Assembly: GCA_900550345.1 (NCBI GenBank)
Contig: URRX01000022.1
Coordinates: 1 to 14,049, forward strand
Direction of reading: 5' to 3'
Length of the DNA stretch: 14,049 bases
From: an uncultured Anaerococcus sp.
GTDB taxonomy: Bacteria > Bacillota > Clostridia > Tissierellales > Peptoniphilaceae
A program made the translations under genes and the position numbers. Positions 8,738 through 14,049 of this stretch are shown one piece after another. Position 1 is the stretch's first letter, and each line of letters opens with the position of its first letter. Under the pieces are notes generated by a model. It saw only the letters and a list, made by a program, of their open reading frames with translations. It did no database searches and was not told the DNA's origin.

Positions 8738-8808
8738 TTTAAAAAACAAGCGTAGACATTGTATAATAAGGGTAGTATATAAAATATAAATTTGAATTTC
8801 TATAGGAG
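8738..8808 (+). promoter_or_regulatory. Probable internal promoter and ribosome binding site for the membrane protein gene
   Basis: TATAAT at 8762-8767 is a consensus -10 box; the -35 region is poor (TTTAAA near 8738-8743). AGGAG at 8804-8808 lies 8 bases before ATG 8817. The 164-base gap after the previous gene supports a separate start of transcription. Confidence 0.5.
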
Positions 8809-8816
8809 CAAGGTTC

Positions 8817-9194
8817 ATGGATAAAATTGTTTCAAAAATTGTAGCGTTGGGAGTTCCGGGATTAGTGCTATTATTAGCTATAGGAGCAACTGGATATGTG
8901 GGAGCGGCAGCAATCACAACATCACTGTATGCAATTGGCCCTTTTGGTATGATAGGAGGAATAGCAACATTAGGATTAATTGGACTAATATCTCAAGCTA
9001 TTTCTGAATATGGATTTGAAAAGATATTTGTTCAAGTAGTTAAAGAATTAGTAAAAAAAGGTGAAACTAAGGAATCTATATTGTTAAAAATAAATTCGTA
9101 TAAGCTTTCTAAATCTTTAAAACTGAAATTAAAAGAGGAACTTGAGGAAAATTGGAATGATGAATTAAATTTTCGTGAGGGAGGTACTTTGTAA
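8817..9194 (+). CDS. Small glycine-rich membrane protein of unknown function
   Basis: 125 residues. Residues 4-63 are almost wholly hydrophobic and rich in Gly and Ala, with a likely break at YAIGPFG (38-44), giving two predicted membrane helices (about 8-34 and 44-63). The remainder (64-125) is a soluble, charged tail including the motif GETKESILLKINSY and a Lys/Glu-rich end. There is no signal peptidase or lipoprotein site. Its stop TAA overlaps the next ATG by one base (TAATG), so the next protein is translationally coupled. The topology, a compact hydrophobic hairpin with a cytoplasmic helical tail, is compatible with a pore-forming or membrane-anchoring effector, but that is inference. 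I cannot name a family with confidence. Confidence 0.8.
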   Translation: MDKIVSKIVALGVPGLVLLLAIGATGYVGAAAITTSLYAIGPFGMIGGIATLGLIGLISQAISEYGFEKIFVQVVKELVKKGETKESILLKINSYKLSKSLKLKLKEELEENWNDELNFREGGTL

Positions 9195-9547
9195 TGGATA
9201 AGAAAGAAAAGAAGTCTAGAAAAGAGAAACTAAGCGAATATGTTAATTTAGCTAATGGTAGGTTTAAGGATCATGAAATTGAAGATTTAGAGTATCTGGT
9301 TGAAAACAGAGAAAAGTTTGATGGAACGACTAAGACATACAGGTCATCTTACAAATCCTTTGATTCGGAAGACACATATCGTGTGAATGAAGAAGATACA
9401 TATACTTTTCATTCTGATGAGAACGGTATTCGTATTGATAGAGACTTCCAAAGACATTGGGATGACGGTCAAAATGATACTGAGACAAATAGTTTTGAAA
9501 CAGCAAGAGACATACTAACTTTTGCATCAAAATTATTCAAAAAATAA
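9194..9547 (+). CDS. Highly charged small protein, coupled to the membrane protein
   Basis: 117 residues beginning at the ATG that overlaps the preceding stop; GGGAGG at 9179-9184 is the ribosome binding site. The N-terminal 15 residues are very basic (MDKKEKKSRKEKL). The middle (40-90) is rich in Asp, Ser, Thr and Tyr with few hydrophobic residues (SFDSEDTYRVNEEDTYTFHS), and the C-terminus ends in a short amphipathic helix (ARDILTFASKLFKK). There is no membrane segment and no catalytic motif I recognise. Coupling to the membrane protein suggests a partner or regulator of it, perhaps an antitoxin- or chaperone-like role; this is inference only. A terminator lies about 45 bases downstream. Confidence 0.78.
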   Translation: MDKKEKKSRKEKLSEYVNLANGRFKDHEIEDLEYLVENREKFDGTTKTYRSSYKSFDSEDTYRVNEEDTYTFHSDENGIRIDRDFQRHWDDGQNDTETNSFETARDILTFASKLFKK

Positions 9548-9590
9548 AATAGTTTAAAGAAAATTCAAAAAGCACCTACAAAATGAGCTG

Positions 9591-9629
9591 AACCCTAAAA
9601 TTCGGAATACGGATTGAGGGTTTTTTTTT
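9591..9629 (+). terminator. Intrinsic terminator closing the three-gene cassette
   Basis: AACCCT (9591-9596) pairs with AGGGTT (9617-9622), with partial further pairing inside, followed by nine Ts (9621-9629). It ends transcription of the cassette just before the IS element. Confidence 0.8.
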
Positions 9630-9674
9630 GTCCACTTAAGTGAGTTGAGCGAACGAAAGAGAGCGAAACAAAAA

Positions 9675-9695
9675 TCCACCTGCTATGCAGGTGGA
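9675..9695 (+). repeat. Left-end hairpin of the IS element
   Basis: TCCACCTGC-TAT-GCAGGTGGA is a perfect 9-bp stem with a 3-base loop. In this family TnpA binds such a hairpin near each end to choose the cleavage site. Confidence 0.8.
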
Positions 9696-9727
9696 AGGAT
9701 TTAGCTTTAGCTTCAAGCACCAAGAAA

Positions 9728-9779
9728 GCCTCCTTAAAGTATAATTGTGATAATCACATGCACAATAAAATAAGGAGGC
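9728..9779 (+). promoter_or_regulatory. Inverted repeat able to mask the tnpA ribosome binding site
   Basis: GCCTCCTTA (9728-9736) is the exact complement of TAAGGAGGC (9771-9779), which contains the tnpA ribosome binding site. An inner stem TGTGAT/ATCACA lies between them (about 9747-9759). In transcripts entering from outside, the long stem would hide the site and block translation, as known for IS200. A TATAAT at 9740-9745 could start shorter transcripts lacking the left arm, but its -35 region is poor. Confidence 0.7.
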
Positions 9780-9783
9780 ATTC

Positions 9784-10254
9784 ATGGATAAAAACACTTT
9801 ATCACATACAAGCTGGAGATGCAAATATCATATAGTATTTGTACCAAAATATAGAAGGCAAGTAATATATAGTCAAATAAGAAAAGATATAGGAAGCATA
9901 CTTCGAGAACTATGTTCAAGAAAAGGAATAAACATAATAGAAGCAGAGCTATGTCCAGATCATGTCCATATGCTGGTAGAAATACCACCAAAATATTCAA
10001 TATCACAAATAATGGGATATTTAAAAGGAAAAAGTTCACTGATAATATTCGATAGACACGCAAACCTAAAATATAAATATGGAAACAGACACTTTTGGTG
10101 TAGAGGATATTATGTAGATACAGTAGGAAGAAATGAAAAGAAAATAAAAGAATATATACAAAATCAATTAAAAGAAGATTATTACACTGACCAAATAAGT
10201 ATAAAAGAATACTATGACCCGTTTACGGGAGAGTCAGTAAATAAAAACAAATAA
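9784..10254 (+). CDS. tnpA: IS200/IS605-family transposase TnpA (Y1 HUH type)
   Basis: 156 residues, normal length. It catalyses excision and insertion of the element as single-stranded circles through a covalent tyrosine-DNA intermediate. The HUH metal-binding motif is HVH at residues 60-62 (context CPDHVHMLVEIPP). The catalytic Tyr is in EYIQNQ (Y124, with Q128 as the usual YxxxQ partner). The N-terminal block RCKYHIVFVPKYRR and the KGKSS segment (about 81-85) are family hallmarks. Start ATG 9784 follows AAGGAGG (9772-9778) by five bases. No lesion is seen, so the element may be active. Translation is probably kept low by the ribosome-binding-site hairpin. Confidence 0.95.
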   Translation: MDKNTLSHTSWRCKYHIVFVPKYRRQVIYSQIRKDIGSILRELCSRKGINIIEAELCPDHVHMLVEIPPKYSISQIMGYLKGKSSLIIFDRHANLKYKYGNRHFWCRGYYVDTVGRNEKKIKEYIQNQLKEDYYTDQISIKEYYDPFTGESVNKNK

Positions 10255-10258
10255 AAAA

Positions 10259-10379
10259 CTGCTTAAGCAGAAGTTGGGATAGTGGTGCATGTGATGGAAT
10301 ACTCGACAGCCCCAATAGGGGCGTGCCGGTATTCGCGCCTTATAGGCGCTGTGCAAACTACCAGCTAAGCTGGTAGTTT
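10259..10379 (+). other. Structured right-end segment of the IS element (four hairpins)
   Basis: Directly after tnpA lie, in order: palindrome CTGCTTAAGCAG (10259-10270); an outer stem GAATAC/GTATTC (10297-10302 with 10329-10334) enclosing GCCCC-AATA-GGGGC (10309-10322); GCGCCT-TAT-AGGCGC (10335-10349); and the right-end hairpin AAACTACCAGCT-A-AGCTGGTAGTTT (10355-10379). The last is the likely TnpA recognition hairpin. The others resemble the folded right-end RNAs (omega RNA) of IS605-type elements, which normally accompany tnpB; tnpB is missing here. Whether it is transcribed is unknown. Confidence 0.55.
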
Positions 10380-10399
10380 TGATTTAATTCTCCGCTAAT

Positions 10400-10427
10400 A
10401 ATACCTCCAGGTATTTATTTTTTATTT
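10400..10427 (+). terminator. Possible terminator after the IS element
   Basis: AATACCT and AGGTATT form a short stem (10400-10415), followed on the plus strand by a T-rich run to 10427. It faces rightward, opposing the regulator gene, and could stop read-through from tnpA. On the minus strand it lacks a T tract, so it is not a good terminator for the regulator. Confidence 0.45.
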
Positions 10428-10457
10428 TATCCTAATCTTAAAATAATATAAAAAACA

Positions 10458-11237
10458 TTATTCATCATCATTTACATAAAACCTATCTTCAAACCAATTA
10501 TCAAACTTATAATCATCAGCTATAGGGAATGACATATCTGAATATAAAAATATTTCAATATCATTATCTCCAAACATATCGTATATCCACTCATCCCAAT
10601 ACTGGAAATCTTCAAAGTCATCTTTATTAAGATTGATTAACATTTCTTGCATTAATAACTCTGCCTCGTCAATGATTGATTTTAATATTATCTCTTCAAT
10701 AGGCTTATGAGCTATAAAGTCATCACCCTTCACAGCTTTTATTATTAATTGATTTAAAGCTCTTTTTAATTTTATTAAGAAATTATAATCATACTCCATT
10801 AGGAATTCTTCTGGTAAGGATAACTGAAGGCTAGAGGCATTTAATTCTCCAATGTGTGAACCTTTAGGCAAACTTGATAATTCTTCTAGATCCATCATTA
10901 TATCATCTGATAAGATATCAGAACCTATGCAAAATGCTATAGCTGCGTATTTACCGTATAAGTCGTTTATCGTTTCTGACCATGCATCATGAGTCCTATA
11001 CTCATCTAGATAATTTTCAACATCTGTTTCTTCATCATTAGGAAATTTTGACCACCTTAAAGCTACTAAAATACCCTTAATTTTATCCTGTCTAATTGGA
11101 TTTCCAGATTCATACCTACTCCATGTTCTAGTGCCTACATTAGCTTTTTTTGCAGCTTGTTCAATAGTTAAGCCCAATTCTTCTCTTCTGTTTTTTATTA
11201 GCTTAGACATGTTGTTATTATTTTCTATTGAATTCAT
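10458..11237 (-). CDS. XRE-family helix-turn-helix regulator
   Basis: 259 residues from ATG at 11237, chosen because GGAGG (minus strand, 11244-11248) lies six bases upstream; a further ATG 14 codons earlier has no such site. The N-terminal domain (about residues 10-60: SKLIKNRREELGLTIEQAAK, then KANVGTRTWSRYESG) is a typical Cro/CI-type helix-turn-helix that binds operator DNA. The remaining 200 residues are acidic and helical with no named domain, ending in a Trp/Phe/Asp-rich tail; they may sense a ligand or mediate contacts. It is divergent from the DUF4145 gene across a 233-base region, so it may control that gene and itself. No phage genes surround it. Regulatory function is well supported; its target is inferred. 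Confidence 0.88.
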   Translation of the reverse strand: MNSIENNNNMSKLIKNRREELGLTIEQAAKKANVGTRTWSRYESGNPIRQDKIKGILVALRWSKFPNDEETDVENYLDEYRTHDAWSETINDLYGKYAAIAFCIGSDILSDDIMMDLEELSSLPKGSHIGELNASSLQLSLPEEFLMEYDYNFLIKLKRALNQLIIKAVKGDDFIAHKPIEEIILKSIIDEAELLMQEMLINLNKDDFEDFQYWDEWIYDMFGDNDIEIFLYSDMSFPIADDYKFDNWFEDRFYVNDDE

Positions 11238-11266
11238 TATATTCCTCCATTCTAAATATGGCTTGT

Positions 11267-11305
11267 CACTTATATACACTATGCCACTATTTTAAATAAA
11301 GTCAA
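11267..11305 (-). promoter_or_regulatory. Promoter and possible operator of the XRE regulator
   Basis: On the minus strand TTGACT (11300-11305) is a near-consensus -35 box; with a 16-base spacer the -10 candidate is CATAGT (11278-11283), a weak match. Three spaced CACT(T)AT copies (plus strand, starting 11267, 11277 and 11285) overlap the promoter and could be binding sites for autoregulation. Confidence 0.4.
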
Positions 11306-11380
11306 TCAGGATTTTTAAAACCATGAATTTACTCTTAGTTTTATTACTTATAAATTCCTACTTTGCATTATTATAAAATA

Positions 11381-11464
11381 TTAAGAATTCAAAGCCTATA
11401 TGATATAATAATTAAGATAATAAATAAAAAATGTTAGTTAAACCTTTGATTATTTTAGAAAGGA
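11381..11464 (+). promoter_or_regulatory. Promoter and ribosome binding site of the DUF4145 gene
   Basis: TATAAT at 11404-11409 with TTAAGA 17 bases upstream (11381-11386). AAAGGA, ending at 11463, precedes the ATG at 11471 by 7 bases. The -10 region and the bases after it closely resemble those in front of the dead hsdM at 12263. Confidence 0.6.
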
Positions 11465-11470
11465 TAATAA

Positions 11471-12175
11471 ATGAACGATTACTTAGAGTGTCCATTTTGT
11501 AAGAAGATATTTCCTTTGACTAATGATACTTTTTATGAAGCCTATCCTGAGTTTGATTCTAATAATTGGAAATATCATAGCTATAAAAATTCAGAAGATA
11601 AGATTGAATATATACATTTAGATACATCTGGATTAATTATACAATTTAATAAATGCCCAGCTTGCAAAAAAGTAACCATAGATATAATAGGAGCAGGTTC
11701 ACAATTTCCTGAAGGATTCAGACGAAGAATATTCCCAGCATCTCAAGCCAAACAATATCCAAATTATATACCAAGCCATATTTTGAAAGATTATACTGAA
11801 GCATATGATATATTAGAATTAAGCCCAAAGGCTTCAGCTACCTTATCAAGAAGATGCCTACAAAGTATGATCAGAGATAGGTGGAAAGTAAATGAGAAAA
11901 ATTTATATAAGGAAATTGATGCTATAAGTGATAAAGTAGATGCCAAAACTTGGGATGCCATAGATGCCTTACGTAAAATAGGAAATATTGGAGCTCATAT
12001 GCAAAAGGATACAAGCCTTATTATAGATATAGAGCCTCGGGAAGCTGAAAAATTAATATTACTTATAGAGGTACTTATTAAGTCTTGGTATATAGATAAG
12101 CATGAAAGAGAAAAATTATTTGAAGACATAGTTAGTATCAAAGATTCTAAGGAAAAATTAGGATTTAAAAAGTAA
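11471..12175 (+). CDS. DUF4145 domain protein with N-terminal zinc ribbon
   Basis: 234 residues. Two CPxC pairs (CPFCKK at 7-12 and CPACKK at about 73-78) form a likely zinc ribbon. Residues about 105-205 match the DUF4145 pattern: EAYDILELSPKASATLSRRC, then a helix, DAIDALRKIGNIGAHMQ, a short acidic stretch, and EAEKLILLIEVLIKSWY. DUF4145 proteins are commonly found beside or fused to type I restriction genes and other defence genes; the domain's biochemical role is not settled. Here it stands 87 bases before the remains of a second type I RM locus, of which it was probably an accessory, and is divergent from the XRE regulator. The frame is intact, so it outlived the RM genes. Domain assignment is good; function is unknown. 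Confidence 0.88.
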   Translation: MNDYLECPFCKKIFPLTNDTFYEAYPEFDSNNWKYHSYKNSEDKIEYIHLDTSGLIIQFNKCPACKKVTIDIIGAGSQFPEGFRRRIFPASQAKQYPNYIPSHILKDYTEAYDILELSPKASATLSRRCLQSMIRDRWKVNEKNLYKEIDAISDKVDAKTWDAIDALRKIGNIGAHMQKDTSLIIDIEPREAEKLILLIEVLIKSWYIDKHEREKLFEDIVSIKDSKEKLGFKK

Positions 12176-12225
12176 ATATTATTTAAAACAATTATTAAAT
12201 TATAATTATGGGAAATACTTTATGA

Positions 12226-12256
12226 TATAATAAATATAAGATAATAAAAATAGGAG
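12226..12256 (+). promoter_or_regulatory. Promoter and ribosome binding site of the decayed hsdM
   Basis: TATAAT at 12226-12231 and AGGAG at 12252-12256, 6 bases before ATG 12263. The signals remain good although the gene is dead. Confidence 0.55.
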
Positions 12257-12262
12257 CACATA

Positions 12263-13178
12263 ATGGATAATGTTACTGGAGCAAATCTTGGTTTTGAAAA
12301 AGAAATTTTTGCTGCAGCTGATAAGCTCAGGGGCAATATGGATGCGGCTGAATATAAAAACGTTGTTTTAGGGCTGATATTTTAAAATATATATCAGATT
12401 CCTTTGAAGCAAGTATAAGTGTCTTTTGGAAGATGGTGAAGATTATGCTGAGGATAGGGATGAATACTTGGCTGAAAATATATTTTTTGTATCTAAAGAA
12501 GCTAGATGGGAATATGTAGCATCTAATGATACCAGTCCAGAAATTGGCCAGCTAATAGATCAGGCTATGATATCCATAGAAGAAGAAGATCCTAAATTTA
12601 ATGGAATCTTGCCTAAAAACTACGCTAGACCTGAGCTTGATAAAAGAAGGCTTGGGGAAGTAGTGGTTCTTTTTGATAATCTAAAACTCAAGGACCACGG
12701 CTCATCTAAAGATATACTTGGCAGGACCTATGAATATGCCATAGCTAAGTTTGCAAGTCTTGAAGGTAGAAATGCGGGAGAATTTTACACGCCTACATAA
12801 ATAGTTAGAACAACAGTAGAAATCCTAGAACCTTACCAAGGCAGGGTGTATGAACATTGTTGTGGGAGTAGGTCTTTGCTTTTGCAAATGAAAAAATAAT
12901 TTGATGAGCATATCATTGATGATGGATTTTTTTTCCAAGAAATAAATATGACCAATTTTAACTTTGCACGCATGAATATGTTTTTACATAATGTAAATTA
13001 CAATAATTTTTCAATAAAAAGGAGATACTCTTTTAAATCCTCTCAACAAAGATGAAAAACCCTTTGATTCTATCGTTTAAAATCCACATTATTTAAGAAA
13101 ATGGATTGGAGATAAGAGTCCTACAATTCTTGAAAAATCAAAAGAAAGTGAAGATATAGAAAATTTAAAAAGTGTGAA
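12263..13178 (+). pseudogene. hsdM: Decayed type I methyltransferase gene (second RM locus)
   Basis: Starts like a normal HsdM (GFEKEIFAAADKLRGNMDAA) and continues across several frames: ILGRTYEYAIAKFASLEGRN, GEFYTPT and PFDSIV are typical of the family. Lesions: a frameshift at about 12383, another at about 12420, TAA at 12798-12800 directly after GEFYTPT, TAA at 12897-12899, a frameshift near 13020, and TAA at 13078-13080. Key motifs are also ruined. The S-adenosylmethionine motif reads YEHCCGSRS, where the family has YDPCCGSGG or similar, and the catalytic NPPY reads NPHY. The sequence is clearly of a different HsdM subtype from the intact one at 1531. It ends abruptly, at about two thirds of normal length, against an HsdR fragment. 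The longest open piece is 12426-12800. Confidence 0.88.
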
Positions 13179-13536
13179 GTACGTAGGGTGATAAGGTCAT
13201 CTCTTGGAACAAGGGCAAAAGAAAAATTAGTTATGGATTTTATTAAAAAGACCGATTCATCAAAATTAAAAAATAAGGATGATATTCTAGAAGCATTTTA
13301 TAGTTTTGCAAGAATAGAAAAAGAAAATAGAAAATTTAATTAAAGAAGAAAAGTTAAAAGATAAGGCTCATAGATTTATAGAAAAATCTATTTCAAATGG
13401 ATATGTAGAATATGATGGAGAATATTTAGATAAGATTATTCGTCCTACTTCTAGAAGACATGGTGCCAGGGAGAAAAAGAAAGCAAGTATACTTGAAAAA
13501 ATAAGACAAATAGTTGAAGTTTTTATTGGAATTTAA
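13179..13536 (+). pseudogene. hsdR: C-terminal fragment of a type I restriction subunit (second RM locus)
   Basis: Reads VIRSSLGTRAKEKLVMDFI, then LKNKDDILEAFYSFARIEK. After a frameshift between about 13320 and 13355 it continues as FIEKSISNGYVEYDGEYLDK, SRRHGAREKKKASILEKIRQ and VEVFIGI, then TAA at 13534-13536. From memory this is the C-terminal end of one class of HsdR, where it contacts the methylase core. The nuclease and motor domains and the whole of hsdS are missing. The join to hsdM lies near 13170-13182, so a single deletion of several kilobases between hsdM and hsdR is the simplest explanation. The intact HsdR in this window has a different C-terminus, so this is not a copy of it. 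Confidence 0.72.
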
Positions 13537-13548
13537 AAAGGAGTTAGG

Positions 13549-13827
13549 ATGAAGTTTGTTTATTTAATCATGGGACCTTTTAATCCAAAGATTGATAGAA
13601 AGGCCATTGGGAAAAATGAAAATGCTGAAATTATTGGAGTTAAAAATCTTGAACAAGCGAAAAAGATTTCGAAATCTTTAATTGGATATGCCGATGTGAT
13701 TGAGCTTTGTGGGGCTTTTGAAAAAGAAGGGGCAAAAGAGATTATAAAAGCAACTAATGGTAAAATTCCTGTTGGTTTTGTTACACACCTTGACATTCAG
13801 AATGATTTGTTTGATGAATTATTTTAA
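13549..13827 (+). CDS. DUF6506-like small protein
   Basis: 92 residues with AAGGAG at 13538-13543, 5 bases before ATG 13549. The fold pattern is alternating beta/alpha: MKFVYLIMGP, then AEIIGVKNLEQAKKISKSLI, YADVIELCGAFEKEGAKEII and KIPVGFVTHL. The segment VIELCGAFEKEGA and the IPVG-V strand resemble the DUF6506 family of small soluble proteins of unknown function; this is recalled, not searched. It follows the dead RM locus by 12 bases and was probably once cotranscribed with it, or now uses its promoter, but nothing suggests a defence role. The frame is intact and codon use is normal for the region. Confidence 0.75.
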   Translation: MKFVYLIMGPFNPKIDRKAIGKNENAEIIGVKNLEQAKKISKSLIGYADVIELCGAFEKEGAKEIIKATNGKIPVGFVTHLDIQNDLFDELF

Positions 13828-13932
13828 TTTTCACGATTTTTTACAAGATATAATAGTAGCTATTTTAGGTCGATTTTTATATTTATTTTTTAAAAAATTT
13901 TTGAATTGGTAAAATTTAAAAAGTTTAAAAGT

Positions 13933-14049
13933 ATGATATATAAAGAATATTTTGTTTTTTTATACTCATATCTTGAAAAAAGAGAATTAGATAATTTAAG
14001 ATTGGAAATAGAAAATAAAGTTAATAGGCTTAACCATATTTTAAAAAAT
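13933..14049 (+). CDS. Possible start of a gene truncated by the window end
   Basis: ATG 13933 opens a frame that stays open to the window edge (39 codons). The translation is helical and charged (YLEKRELDNLRLEIENKVNR), coiled-coil like. There is no clear ribosome binding site (only AAAAG), and the frame is also open back to 13894, so the start is uncertain. A TATAAT at 13849-13854 could be its promoter. Family not recognised. Confidence 0.4.
   Translation, partial: MIYKEYFVFLYSYLEKRELDNLRLEIENKVNRLNHILKN

Larger units (their letters stand above)
9665..10390 (+). mobile_element. IS200/IS605-family element carrying tnpA only
   Basis: A single-strand transposon of the HUH type, defined by one intact tnpA and a hairpin at each end. 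The left hairpin has arms 9675-9683 and 9687-9695; the right hairpin has arms 10355-10366 and 10368-10379. Their cores align over 19 bases and differ by compensating changes, so both fold the same way. No terminal inverted repeats or target duplications are expected in this family, and exact ends cannot be fixed from sequence alone; the limits given are approximate. No tnpB is present. Insertion lies immediately after a terminator, so no gene seems disrupted. Confidence 0.82.

Noticed and set aside
8574..8789. 71-codon ORF overlapping the end of the 181-residue gene
   Set aside because: It lies in another frame of the annotated gene, has no good start signal of its own, and its sequence is not protein-like after the overlap.
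9782..10063. Minus-strand hydrophobic ORF opposite tnpA
   Set aside because: Its hydrophobicity arises from reading the complement of an AT-rich gene; there is no start signal. An antisense RNA there is possible but nothing in the sequence shows it.
10259..10379. CRISPR-like array made of the right-end hairpins
   Set aside because: The hairpins differ in sequence and spacing; they fit an IS right end, not repeats with spacers.

Overview
The window is AT-rich DNA from a low-GC Firmicute. Strong AAGGAG-type ribosome binding sites, TATAAT boxes, and the gene and IS types fit an anaerobic coccus of the Tissierellia (Anaerococcus/Peptoniphilus-like), but this placement is inference. It reads as a chromosomal defence island with one live restriction-modification (RM) operon, a small unexplained gene cassette, one small transposon and several dead genes.

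Layout. 1-596: 3' part of an unrecognised gene cut by the window edge. 850-1065: C-terminal remnant of what looks like a KilA-N domain protein. 1066-1530: no intact gene; a GGTACT triplet repeat and a good terminator just before the next promoter. 1531-7369: complete type I RM operon hsdM-hsdS-hsdR, tightly packed (4-base overlap, then 8-base gap) and apparently intact. 7412-8076: a GIY-YIG nuclease/DUF4357 gene attached to the end of that operon, killed by two stops and a frameshift. 8107-9547: three consecutive small genes of unknown function: a helical soluble protein, a glycine-rich membrane protein and a highly charged protein (the last two overlap by one base), closed by a terminator at 9591-9629. 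9665-10390 (approximate): a tnpA-only IS200/IS605-family element with covarying end hairpins, a hairpin that can hide the tnpA ribosome binding site, and an elaborate run of hairpins in its right end. 10458-11237 (minus): XRE-type regulator. 11471-12175: zinc-ribbon DUF4145 protein, divergent from the regulator. 12263-13536: wreck of a second, different type I RM locus, in which a decayed hsdM is joined directly to the C-terminal end of an hsdR with hsdS lost. 13549-13827: DUF6506-like small protein. 13933-14049: start of a possible gene running off the window.

How it works together. HsdM, HsdS and HsdR should form a complete type I enzyme that methylates host DNA and cuts unmodified foreign DNA. 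Beside it lie an inactivated nuclease gene and an inactivated second RM system, which indicates repeated gain and loss of defence genes. The best candidate for something undescribed is the three-gene cassette at 8107-9547. Its location and the membrane protein fit a defence or membrane-effector role, but no recognised domain proves this. The right end of the IS, which carries an ordered set of hairpins without any tnpB, is the second item worth checking.
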